DNA of 64,000 nt from contig NZ_CP087196.1 of the NCBI RefSeq assembly GCF_024749285.1, positions 2,914,001-2,978,000 on the forward strand, written 5' to 3'. The DNA is from Pseudomonas sp. B21-015 (GTDB taxonomy: Bacteria; Pseudomonadota; Gammaproteobacteria; Pseudomonadales; Pseudomonadaceae). Each line of letters begins with the position of its first letter. Positions within the stretch are counted from its first letter, which is position 1. The notes under the pieces were generated by a model. That model was not told where the DNA came from. It did not search any database and saw only the letters and a list, made by a program, of their open reading frames with translations. This document shows positions 17,106-25,209 of this stretch, in pieces. The position numbers were made by a program, and so were the translations under genes.

Positions 17106-18319
17106 GTGCACAGCCATTGGCCGCCGCCCGGGACAACGCCGAGTTGGCCCGGGCGGTGCGGCGTTTTGTCGACGAGCGCATTATTCCGCTGGAGACCGAA
17201 CTGGCGGCGGAGCCCCGACAGGCCGCCGGGCTTCTTGCCAAGCTCAGCGCCGAGGCACGGGCCGCCGGGCTCTGGGGCAGTTTTTACCCTCAGGCCCTCG
17301 GCGGGCGTATCGCCAGCCTGCGCGACTACCTGGCGGTGGCCGAACAGGAGGGGCGTTCCGAGTACGCCCCGGCGATTTTCGGCGACGATGCCACTCTGGA
17401 TCTGCACATGCTCACCCGGCATGCCAGCGAGGACATTCGCCAGCGCTTTCTCGCGCCGTTGGCCGCGGGGACGCTGGTTTCCAGTTATGGCATGTCCGAG
17501 CCTGACAGCATCGGTTCGATCCCGGCAACCCTGAACAGCCACGCCGAGTTCGTCGATGGTCATTGGGTATTGAACGGGCGCAAATGGTTCATCTGCCGCG
17601 CCGAGCGCGCGGCCCTGGTCACGGTGATTGCCCGCACCGGCGCCGGCCCTCTGGAAAACGGGCTGTCGATGTTGCTGGTGCCCAGTGATGCGCCGGGCTT
17701 TCGGGTGGAGCGGCCGTTGTCGATCCTCGGCCGGTTCTCCGGTCAGGGCGAGTTGTCCTTCGATCAGGTGCAGGTCCCGCCGAGTCATGTGTTGGGGCAA
17801 TCGGGGCAGGGTCTGGCGCTGATGCAGGAACGCCTGGGGCTGGGGCGGATATTGCGCTCGGTGCACTGGCTGGGCCTGGCCCAACGCTGTTTCGATCTGA
17901 TGTGCGCACGCATCCACTCGGCCCGTGGCCAGCAGGCGCGGCTGGCGGATAAACAACTGGTGCGCCAGCGGGTATTCAAGGTCTATCAGGCCATTGCCAG
18001 CGCCCGCGCGTTGCTGCAGGACGCTGCCGGTAAACACGATGCCGGGGTGGCCAACAGCATCGAGGTCAACATCGCCAAGGTCGCGGCGTCCCAGGCGTTG
18101 AGCGAGGCGGTGGATTCGGCGATTCAGATCATGGGCGCCGAGGGCCTGAGCGAGTGGTCGCCACTGTCGGGGATTTACCGCACCGCACGCACCACCCATA
18201 TCCTCGACGGCACTGACGACGCGCTGATCAGCGCGGTGGGTCGGCAACTGCTGGACAGTTGCGACGATGCGGGGCTGGATTTCGACTGGCCGTCGCGGGT
18301 ACCGGGAGCGGGCCGATGA
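17099..18319 (+). CDS. Acyl-CoA dehydrogenase family flavoprotein
   Basis: About 406 residues with the three ACAD domains: N-terminal helical, middle beta domain with 'SYGMSEPDSIGSIPATLNSHAEF' and 'GHWVLNGRKWFICRA', and C-terminal helical domain ending in 'GIYRTARTTHILDGTDDALIS'. In short-chain dehydrogenases the last motif is YEGT with the catalytic glutamate; here Asp370 stands in that place (ILDGT). It could oxidise an acyl thioester to the enoyl form, which would supply a Michael acceptor for the PigD-like enzyme, or it could aromatise a ring as PigA does with prolyl thioester. Both are inference. The start overlaps the ligase stop by 7 bases and the stop overlaps the next start (ATGA), so it is within one translational unit. 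Confidence 0.85.
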   Translation: MLSAQPLAAARDNAELARAVRRFVDERIIPLETELAAEPRQAAGLLAKLSAEARAAGLWGSFYPQALGGRIASLRDYLAVAEQEGRSEYAPAIFGDDATLDLHMLTRHASEDIRQRFLAPLAAGTLVSSYGMSEPDSIGSIPATLNSHAEFVDGHWVLNGRKWFICRAERAALVTVIARTGAGPLENGLSMLLVPSDAPGFRVERPLSILGRFSGQGELSFDQVQVPPSHVLGQSGQGLALMQERLGLGRILRSVHWLGLAQRCFDLMCARIHSARGQQARLADKQLVRQRVFKVYQAIASARALLQDAAGKHDAGVANSIEVNIAKVAASQALSEAVDSAIQIMGAEGLSEWSPLSGIYRTARTTHILDGTDDALISAVGRQLLDSCDDAGLDFDWPSRVPGAGR

Positions 18320-19524
18320 CTGAGCAAAACGCCCCGCATGGCTGGTGGTTGCGGGGGGTACTGACCGCGGCGATGGCCTTGCCGATGCTGATCTTCTACG
18401 CCGTCGGCACCCTCGGCCCGTCAATCGTCGCCGACCTTGGCGTGCCAACCCATTGGCTGGGCTGGCTGATCACCAGCGCTTTCGGCTTTGCCGCGCTGTT
18501 GTCGTTATGGGCCGGGCCGCTGGTCAACTGGCTGGGCACTCGACGGGCCATGGCGGTGTTGTTCTGGAGCACGGTGGGCGCCTATGGATTGCTGGCGAGC
18601 CTGCCGGGCTTCGTCGGTGTGGTGCTGGCCCTGGCAGCGTGCGGGATTGCCCAGGCGCTGGCCAATCCGGTGACGAATCTGCTGATCGCCGAGCGCGTCG
18701 AACCCCGGCACAAGGCGGCGGTTGTCGGCTTGAAACAATCCGGGGTGCAGGTCTCGGCGCTGTTTGCCGGTTTGCTGCTACCGACACTGGCGGTGAGTTT
18801 TGGCTGGCGTGGGGCATTGGCGAGTTTGCTGATACCGGCCTTGTTGCTGGCGTTTCTGGGGCCGCGAGTGGCCCCCCGGGAGCATCAGGGTAAACCGCTG
18901 AGCCTAGCCGTTGCCCGACCCAACGGGCGGCTGGCGCTGTTGATGAGTGTGCAACTGTGTGTGGGCATCGTGCTCTCGTCGTTCGTGACCTATCTTGGGG
19001 TGTTCGCCGCGTGGCAGGGGATGCCGGCGACCTTGATCGGCGGCCTGATCGCCGGCTTCGGCGTCATGGGCATTGTTGCGCGGGTTTTCCTTACGCCTTT
19101 GGGCGCGCGCATGACCGATGAGTCCTGGTTGTTGCTGGTGTTGTTGTTGCTGTCGAGCCTGGCCTTGTCGCTGACCTCCCTGGCCGCGCCGGGCAGTCAC
19201 TGGGCCTTGTGGGCGGGTGCTCTGGGCATGGGGCTGACGGCGGTGGCGACCAATGCCATCGCCATGAGCATGGTCTTGCGCGACCCAGGCTTCGGTAGCC
19301 CGGCGCCGGCCGCGGGTTTGCTGTCGGTGGGTTTCTTTGGTGGTTTTGCGCTGGGCCCGCCGTTGTTCGGGCTGGTGCAGAACGGGCCATGGGGTTTTGC
19401 CAGCGCCTGGCTGGCGCTGGTCGGCGTGTTGCTGCTCGGCTGTCTGCTGTGCCTGTTGTTGACGCGGGTTCGGCAGCGCCAGAGAAGCAGCGCTGTGGAA
19501 CCGTCCGTGAGGGTGGTCAAATGA
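18316..19524 (+). CDS. Second MFS transporter of the island
   Basis: About 402 residues with about 12 membrane segments. It resembles the CynX/NimT-like and oxalate/formate-like MFS branch: 'ITSAFGFAALLSLWAGPLVNWLGTRRAM' holds the loop 2-3 signature, and 'VGLKQSGVQVSALFAGLLLP' sits in helix 5, as in carriers for small acids and drugs. It is coupled on both sides by ATGA overlaps to the acyl-CoA dehydrogenase and the GH88-like gene, so it belongs to the biosynthetic operon. It may be the exporter of the product while the transporter at 5111 handles uptake, or the reverse. The C-terminal tail is short, basic and cytoplasmic. Confidence 0.8.
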   Translation: MTEQNAPHGWWLRGVLTAAMALPMLIFYAVGTLGPSIVADLGVPTHWLGWLITSAFGFAALLSLWAGPLVNWLGTRRAMAVLFWSTVGAYGLLASLPGFVGVVLALAACGIAQALANPVTNLLIAERVEPRHKAAVVGLKQSGVQVSALFAGLLLPTLAVSFGWRGALASLLIPALLLAFLGPRVAPREHQGKPLSLAVARPNGRLALLMSVQLCVGIVLSSFVTYLGVFAAWQGMPATLIGGLIAGFGVMGIVARVFLTPLGARMTDESWLLLVLLLLSSLALSLTSLAAPGSHWALWAGALGMGLTAVATNAIAMSMVLRDPGFGSPAPAAGLLSVGFFGGFALGPPLFGLVQNGPWGFASAWLALVGVLLLGCLLCLLLTRVRQRQRSSAVEPSVRVVK

Positions 19525-20603
19525 ACGCTTTCGAGGTTCCGGATCAGCCCCTTGAGACCGCTGAAGTTCGGCGCGCCATCCAGGCCATCTTCACGCGACT
19601 GGAGCAGATCGACGCCGCTTGTGGCCAAGGCTTTCCCCTGTATCGCACGGGGGACAGCGAGGCATGGAAGGTGTCTGCCAGCGGCTCCTGGCTGGGCGGG
19701 TTCTGGGCTGGTCTGTGGTGGTTGCGAGCCCATTGCACCGGGCGCCGGGCGGATCTGCAACAGGCGCTGTGCATCGCCGAGCGGCTACGGGACAAGCTCG
19801 ACAGCGATACCCATCATCGCAGCCTGATTTTCTGGTACGGCGCCGGGTTGGGCGCACGCCTGTTGGCCAACCCCCAAGCCGAGGAATTGGCGGAGCAGGC
19901 GGTGCAACGCCTGGCCCGGGCCTTCGATCCGGTGCTGGGTTGCATCCCCCTCGGCCGCGAGATGGGCGGCGGTGAGCACGGTGACAGCCGTTTGAGCATC
20001 GATCCGCTGGCCGCGACCTTACAGCTATTTACCCTGAATGCCGAGCCACGGTTGTTGGGGCTGGGTCGCCAACAGTTGCAGACCTCCTTCCGTGCCTGTG
20101 CCGGCGCGGACGGTACCTGGAGCAGCCATGCGCGTTTTGACCTGGGGCAATGGCAGGTCGGTGACGCCCCGGGCAATTGGTCCCGGGGGCAGGCCTGGGC
20201 CATGCTCGGCCTGGGTACGGGCGCCCGCTTGTACGGTGCGCCGTTCAGCAGCGATGCCGAAAGGGCAAGCCAGTACTGGCTGCACAGCCGGGGCTTGTCC
20301 GTCCCGGCCAATCGCCTGGATCAGCCCCAGGGACCGAGCGACCCTTGTGCCGCGGCGATGGCGGCATTGGCCCTGCAAGGGCAGGCGGTGGGGGCCGTCG
20401 AGTCGGCGTTGCCAAGGCAACAGGCCGGCCAGTTACTGGCAGCGATCGTGCGCAGCGCCGACTTCGAGGATGGGCGATTTATCGGCCATTGCTATCGCAC
20501 CACGGCAACGGTGGAGCAGAAGGTCGAATCGGTGTGCGGCAGTTTCTTTCTGTTGGCGGCGCTGCTGGCCTGGACCGGGGAGATCGACCCGCGCTGGATC
20601 TGA
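19521..20603 (+). CDS. GH88-like (unsaturated glucuronyl hydrolase-like) six-hairpin protein
   Basis: About 360 residues, the usual GH88 length, with no signal peptide. The alternating hairpin helices carry 'SGSWLGGFWAGLWWLRAH', 'RLSIDPLAATLQLF', 'WSRGQAWAMLGLGTGA', 'SDPCAAAMAALALQ' and a final 'VCGSFFLLAALLAW', all of which follow the GH88/GH105 pattern. Of the two aspartates required in the Bacillus glucuronyl hydrolase, one seems kept (in 'SIDPL') while the HD-L-G-F motif that holds the other reads 'HRSLIFWYG'. Such a protein is unexpected in a siderophore island, yet it is translationally coupled to the MFS gene by ATGA, so it is probably part of the pathway. It may act as a hydratase/hydrolase on the cluster compound rather than on pectin or hyaluronan. 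Its exact reaction is unknown. Confidence 0.72.
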   Translation: MNAFEVPDQPLETAEVRRAIQAIFTRLEQIDAACGQGFPLYRTGDSEAWKVSASGSWLGGFWAGLWWLRAHCTGRRADLQQALCIAERLRDKLDSDTHHRSLIFWYGAGLGARLLANPQAEELAEQAVQRLARAFDPVLGCIPLGREMGGGEHGDSRLSIDPLAATLQLFTLNAEPRLLGLGRQQLQTSFRACAGADGTWSSHARFDLGQWQVGDAPGNWSRGQAWAMLGLGTGARLYGAPFSSDAERASQYWLHSRGLSVPANRLDQPQGPSDPCAAAMAALALQGQAVGAVESALPRQQAGQLLAAIVRSADFEDGRFIGHCYRTTATVEQKVESVCGSFFLLAALLAWTGEIDPRWI

Positions 20604-20633
20604 GAAAAGGGCGTGCGCGTGGTCGTCAATCCT

Positions 20634-21626
20634 TCATAGCGAGGCCCTGACCACCAATGGGCAATCAACGGGCTGGGCTCCCGATACCTCCAAGGCCTCG
20701 ATCAGATGCCGGGCAGCCTGGCGACCGATCTCGTAGTACGGCAGTTGCACCGTGGTCAGTGGCGGGATGAACAGTTTGGCGATACCGATCATGTTGTCGT
20801 AGCCAAGCACCGCGACATCGTCGGGAATTTTCAGGCCTCGGCCCAACAGCAGCTGATAGGCACAAAAAGCAATGCGGTCGTTGCCACAGATCAGCATGTC
20901 GAATTGGGGACGACCTTCGATGATGTGCCGGTCGAGGATGGCTGCGGTTTCACCATAGGCGTCATGATCGGAAAGGTCATATTGCAGGAGTGCGTCAGGC
21001 GTCAGCCCGAATGCCTGGCAGGCACGTTGCAGGCCTTGTTGTCGCAGCCCCCAGGCCAGACTCTGTTTTGGCAGATTGATACACAGAGGGCGCCGATAGC
21101 CTTGGCTCAACGCGTGATGGACGGCTCGATACTGCCCCATCTCGTCGTCTGGCACATAACTGACCAGGTGACTGTCATCGGCCAGGCAATTGGCGAGTAC
21201 CAGGGGTTTGCTCTTCAAACGCTCGGGAATGCACACCTGGCGCAACCCCATGGCGCTGAAGATCAACCCGTCGGGACGGTGCGACAACATCAAGTCGATG
21301 TTCTGGTCGGTGGGCGGATTGCTCAACAGGTTGAGGATAAATACATTCCAGCCGGCTTGCTGCGCGGTCTGTTCGATGGACAGCAGCAACTCGACCGCGA
21401 ACGGTGTGGTCGCGGTGTCTAGCGCGAACACACCGATGGTTCGCGACTGGAGGTTGTCGCCTCGCATCCTGCGCGCCGACAGGCTCGGTACGAATTGCAG
21501 TTCGTCAATGGCGCGACGCACCCGCTGAAGGGTTTCGGCGCTCAGTTTTTCCGGATTGTTGAGCGCTCGAGAAACCGTCATCAGGGACACGCCGGCCAGC
21601 TGTGCAACATCTTTCACTGAAGTCAT
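20634..21626 (-). CDS. LacI-family repressor of the sucrose/fructoside locus
   Basis: 330 residues. The N-terminal HTH and hinge are typical: 'MTSVKDVAQLAGVSLMTVSR' followed by 'ALNNPEKLSAETLQRVRRAI'. The periplasmic-binding-like effector domain covers about 60-330 ('IGVFALDTATTPFAVELL', 'LICGNDRIAFCAYQLLLGRGLKIPDDVAVLGYDN'). It lies last in the minus-strand sucrose array, 74 bases after the GH32 gene. It most likely represses the array and the divergent porin by binding the palindrome at 27495, with sucrose, fructose or a phosphate form as inducer. Convergent with the GH88-like gene, with only 30 bases between the two stops and no clear terminator. Confidence 0.88.
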   Translation of the reverse strand: MTSVKDVAQLAGVSLMTVSRALNNPEKLSAETLQRVRRAIDELQFVPSLSARRMRGDNLQSRTIGVFALDTATTPFAVELLLSIEQTAQQAGWNVFILNLLSNPPTDQNIDLMLSHRPDGLIFSAMGLRQVCIPERLKSKPLVLANCLADDSHLVSYVPDDEMGQYRAVHHALSQGYRRPLCINLPKQSLAWGLRQQGLQRACQAFGLTPDALLQYDLSDHDAYGETAAILDRHIIEGRPQFDMLICGNDRIAFCAYQLLLGRGLKIPDDVAVLGYDNMIGIAKLFIPPLTTVQLPYYEIGRQAARHLIEALEVSGAQPVDCPLVVRASL

Positions 21627-21700
21627 GCGAGGTGAGGCCGGTCAGGTTGACGAAGAATCATGACACAGGGTCCGGGCTTTTCGCGACTCGAATGCGCAAC

Positions 21701-23203
21701 TCACAGCCATCCCGAGGCGAGCGACCATGCCCGGCGAATGGAGACGCGCCCGCCACTCCCGCAGGCAAGAAGCTTCACCCCCAGACTGTCGGGACGGGGA
21801 TAGAGGCGACTGCTGAGGCTGAAGCATCCGTTTTCGTCGAACACCTCGATGGATGAGCGATCAAGAAATACACGCAGTTCCAGTCGCTCCAGTGTCGGGG
21901 CTATCGGCACGCTGCGCTGACCTGCGACTTGCGCACCCGAGCGGCTGCGATCAAGTACCAGGCGCTGCAGCGACGCATCGTAGTAGAGCAGGGTTTCTTC
22001 ATGGCCATCGTCGCTGCAGCGCAAGGCGATTCCCAGATGCCCGTCGACGTAGTCGAGCAAATCCAGACTCACATGGATTTCGAGCATATCGCCCTTCACT
22101 TGCGGCACCCGCCAGGCTCCCGCCTCATCCCACCAGGGTGTGCTCGGCATTGACGCCTTGCGCAGAGCGGTGAGTTCACGTGCCGGGTACACGCAAAGGC
22201 GGTCTGCGTGCAGTTCAAGTTCACGCGGCAATCCGAGCATGCCGCACCAGTGATGGGCCTGGCTCGGCATCGGGCTTTCCCACATGTCGAGCCACGCCCA
22301 GACAAGGCGCCGACCATCGGCGGCCAGCAGTGTTTGCGCGGCATAGAAATCGTGGCCGTTATCCAGCTCGATAAAAGGCCCGCCCGTGAAATGCCATTCA
22401 CTGTCGAGTCGGCCCACTCTGTAACCTGTCTGGTACTTGTTGAGCCGTTCGTAACCCTTGGGTTGCATGCCCTGGGGGGAGTACAGCAGCACATCGCGTC
22501 CGTTCAGTCGGAACAGATCCGGGCACTCCCACATATAGCCATCGCCCTCACTGCCGCTGGACACATAGTCGAGAAACTCCCAGGTATGCAGATCCGTGGA
22601 GCGGTACAGCGGGAGCAGCGGCACATCGCCCAGACGTGCCCCTGCAATCAGATACCAGTGGTCATCTTCCTTCCATACCTTGGGGTCACGAAAGTGCATG
22701 ATCGTGTCTTGCGGCGCGGTCTCGATGACGGCGCCATGCTTGACGAACCGGATGCCGTCGGTACTGGTCGCCAGGCACTGGACTTGACGGATCGAGCGCT
22801 CGTCGCCCACATCCCCCAGCCAGGTGTGCCCGGTGTAGATCAGTGCCAGGGTATCCCCACACACCACCGCGCTACCGGAAAAACAGCCGTCACGGTCGAA
22901 GTCGTCGCCAGGCGCCAGCGCAATCGGCAGATGCTGCCAATGGACCAGATCGGCACTCTTGGCATGCCCCCAATACATCGGGCCCCACTTCGCTTCGAAG
23001 GGGTGGTGTTGATAGAAAACGTGATATTCGCCGCGAAAGTACACCACCCCGTTAGGGTCATTCATCCAGCCTGCCGGGGGGGCAAGGTGATAACCGGGTC
23101 GGTAATCGTGGATGACGCGAGACAGGCCATCACTCAGCGCACGCTGCGCCAGGTCAAGGGAAGAAGACATTGGATCGCTCATGGTATTCAAAGGCAAGGT
23201 CAT
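21701..23203 (-). CDS. GH32 beta-fructosidase (sucrose hydrolase)
   Basis: About 500 residues, cytoplasmic (no signal peptide). The five-bladed propeller carries the GH32 catalytic triad motifs: 'AGWMNDPNGVVYFRGEYH' (nucleophile Asp in NDPN), 'HFRDPKVW' (transition-state Asp) and 'MWECPDLFRL' (acid/base Glu). A C-terminal beta-sandwich includes 'LRVFLDRSSIEVFDENG'. It should split sucrose, or related fructosides brought in by the adjacent ABC transporter, into fructose and glucose. Start 23203 overlaps the ABC ATPase stop (ATGA); ATG 23182 and 23170 are alternatives with equally poor ribosome-binding sites. Intracellular hydrolysis after ABC uptake, without phosphorylation, is the usual pseudomonad route. 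Confidence 0.92.
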   Translation of the reverse strand: MTLPLNTMSDPMSSSLDLAQRALSDGLSRVIHDYRPGYHLAPPAGWMNDPNGVVYFRGEYHVFYQHHPFEAKWGPMYWGHAKSADLVHWQHLPIALAPGDDFDRDGCFSGSAVVCGDTLALIYTGHTWLGDVGDERSIRQVQCLATSTDGIRFVKHGAVIETAPQDTIMHFRDPKVWKEDDHWYLIAGARLGDVPLLPLYRSTDLHTWEFLDYVSSGSEGDGYMWECPDLFRLNGRDVLLYSPQGMQPKGYERLNKYQTGYRVGRLDSEWHFTGGPFIELDNGHDFYAAQTLLAADGRRLVWAWLDMWESPMPSQAHHWCGMLGLPRELELHADRLCVYPARELTALRKASMPSTPWWDEAGAWRVPQVKGDMLEIHVSLDLLDYVDGHLGIALRCSDDGHEETLLYYDASLQRLVLDRSRSGAQVAGQRSVPIAPTLERLELRVFLDRSSIEVFDENGCFSLSSRLYPRPDSLGVKLLACGSGGRVSIRRAWSLASGWL

Positions 23204-24339
23204 AGGGCGTGTACTCGTACCGAGCGCAGAGAGACGCCATCGGGCACGGTTTCGGTGTGTGGGTGACGCCTCAAGGCCGTGCCGTCGGCGTCGAACAGGT
23301 GCAGGTTGTCGATGTCCAGCTGCAGCTCGACCCGATCGCCCGCCTGCCATCCGGCGTTGACCTCACAACGACAGATCAGTGGCTCGTCCTGACCTGTCTC
23401 GAGGTGCACATAGGTTTCGCTGCCCAGATATTCGACTCCGGTCACGACGATGCCGGCGCCCTGCGCCGGCTTGAGCGACACGTGCTCCGGGCGAATCCCC
23501 AGGCTCAGCGAGGTGCCCGCCGCCAGGTTCGAACTGTCGAAGGGCAGAGACGTCATACCCAATACGAGGCTATCGACCAGACTGGTTTCGCCTGGCGCCT
23601 GCAGGCGCGCCTGCAGGAAGTTCATTCTCGGCGAACCCAGAAAACCGGCGACAAAGCGGCTGGCCGGGCGCTCATAGAGTTCGCGCGGTGAGCCGACCTG
23701 CTCGACGCGACCGCCATTGAGCACGACAATTTTGTCGGCCAGGGTCATCGCTTCCACTTGATCGTGGGTGACGTAGATCATGGTCGAGCCCAGTCGATCA
23801 TGCAGCCGGGCGATTTCGTTGCGCATCTGCACCCGCAAGGACGCGTCCAGGTTGGAGAGCGGCTCATCGAACAACAAAATGTCCGGCTCTCGCGCCATGG
23901 CTCTGCCCATGGCCACACGCTGACGTTGCCCACCGGACAATTCCTTTGGCTTGCGTTGCAGCAGTTTGTCCAATTGCAGGATTTGCGCGGTTTTCAGCAC
24001 TCGCTCGCGCAGGCTGGTCTTTTCGGTCTTGGCCAGTTTGAGGCCAAAGCTGATGTTGTCGTAGACGCTCATGTGCGGGTAAAGCGCATAAGACTGAAAC
24101 ACCATGCCGACGCCACGCTCGCGCGGTTCCAGGTCGTTGACCCGGCGCCCGTCGATCAGCAGGTCGCCGCCGCAGATCGAATCCAGTCCGGCGATCAGTC
24201 GCAGCAGGGTTGATTTTCCGCAGCCCGAAGGGCCAACGAACACTACGAATTCACCCGCCGCAATCTCCAGGTTGACGTCACGCAGAATCCGCGCGCCGCC
24301 CAATTGTTTGTTCACTTTATCCAGTTTCAACTTGATCAC
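23200..24339 (-). CDS. Sugar ABC transporter ATPase (MalK/UgpC type)
   Basis: 379 residues. Walker A 'GPSGCGKSTLLRLIAGL', the Q-loop 'GMVFQSYALYPHMSV', the signature 'LSGGQRQRVAMGRAM', Walker B 'DILLFDEPLSNLDA' and the switch histidine in 'VTHDQVEAM' are all intact. A C-terminal TOBE/OB regulatory region ('LSLGIRPEHVSL', 'YLGSETYVHLETG') makes it a CUT1-type ATPase for di- or oligosaccharides. It forms one array with the permeases at 24367 and 25206 and the binding protein at 26190, and it is coupled to GH32 by an ATGA overlap. Substrate is inferred as sucrose or a close analogue from GH32 and the ScrY-like porin. Confidence 0.92.
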   Translation of the reverse strand: MIKLKLDKVNKQLGGARILRDVNLEIAAGEFVVFVGPSGCGKSTLLRLIAGLDSICGGDLLIDGRRVNDLEPRERGVGMVFQSYALYPHMSVYDNISFGLKLAKTEKTSLRERVLKTAQILQLDKLLQRKPKELSGGQRQRVAMGRAMAREPDILLFDEPLSNLDASLRVQMRNEIARLHDRLGSTMIYVTHDQVEAMTLADKIVVLNGGRVEQVGSPRELYERPASRFVAGFLGSPRMNFLQARLQAPGETSLVDSLVLGMTSLPFDSSNLAAGTSLSLGIRPEHVSLKPAQGAGIVVTGVEYLGSETYVHLETGQDEPLICRCEVNAGWQAGDRVELQLDIDNLHLFDADGTALRRHPHTETVPDGVSLRSVRVHAL

Positions 24340-24366
24340 GATGCTGTTCCTTGTAGTTGTCGGGCA

Positions 24367-25209
24367 TCAACCCTTTAACGCGCCGGCAGTGAGACCGGAA
24401 ACGATTCGGCGCTGGAAGATCAGCACCAGAATCACCAGCGGGACGGTGACCAGCACCGAGGCGGCCATCAACAGCCCCCAAGGCAGCTCATGGGGGCTCC
24501 CGCCGGAAATCAAGGCAATGGCTACCGGCACCGTGCGTTGGGTGTCGGTGAGGGTGAAGGTCAGGGCAAACAGGAACTCGTTCCACGCCGCGATGAAGGC
24601 CAATAAGCCAGTGGTGACCAGGGCAGGCCAGAGCAGCGGCAACAGCACGCGGGTCAGCGTGACCCATGGGGACGCGCCATCCATGATTGCCGCTTCTTCC
24701 AGTTCATGAGGCAATTGCCCCATGAACGTGGTCAGCACCCAGACGGTGAAGGGCAGGGTGAAAATCGTGTAGCTCAGGATCAACGCCCAGGAGGTGTTGT
24801 ACAAGCCCAGGGCGCGGATCACCTCGAACAGCCCCGACAGCACCGCGACCTGCGGAAACATCGACACGCCAAGGACCATCATCAAGACCGTGCCGCGCCC
24901 ACGAAACTTCACCCGGCCCAAGGCATAGGCGGCGGTCAGACTGAGGAACAGCGCCAGTGTCACCACGCTAAGCGCGACCACCAGTGAATTACCGATAGCC
25001 CGCAGGAATGAGGCTTGGTTGAGCACCGCCGCGTAATTGGAGAAGTCGGGATTTTTGATCCAGTAGCTCACCTCGAACAAGGCGCTGGACGGCTTCAGCG
25101 ACGTGACGATGGCGTAGTAGAAAGGGAAAACCGCATACAGCAGCAACACCCCGATCAGGCACCAAAACCCGAGGCGCAACAGTGCTTTTTTCAGTAGGCG
25201 CAGGTTCAT
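24367..25209 (-). CDS. Sugar ABC transporter permease (MalG type)
   Basis: 280 residues with six membrane spans. The EAA loop that docks the ATPase is clear: 'ELEEAAIMDGASPWVTLTRVLLPLLWPAL'. The start at 25209 overlaps the stop of the upstream permease (ATGA); the frame is open much further upstream but that part overlaps the other permease. It ends 27 bases before the ATPase start. CUT1-family inner-membrane component for disaccharide import. Confidence 0.92.
   Translation of the reverse strand: MNLRLLKKALLRLGFWCLIGVLLLYAVFPFYYAIVTSLKPSSALFEVSYWIKNPDFSNYAAVLNQASFLRAIGNSLVVALSVVTLALFLSLTAAYALGRVKFRGRGTVLMMVLGVSMFPQVAVLSGLFEVIRALGLYNTSWALILSYTIFTLPFTVWVLTTFMGQLPHELEEAAIMDGASPWVTLTRVLLPLLWPALVTTGLLAFIAAWNEFLFALTFTLTDTQRTVPVAIALISGGSPHELPWGLLMAASVLVTVPLVILVLIFQRRIVSGLTAGALKG

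Noticed and set aside
4074..19524. Calling the island a PDTC (pdt) or thioquinolobactin (qbs) cluster outright
   Set aside because: The sulfur-carrier, CaiB and ligase genes fit, but the PigD/PigE-like pair and GH88-like gene are not part of those pathways as I know them, and the tryptophan-catabolic genes of qbs are missing.
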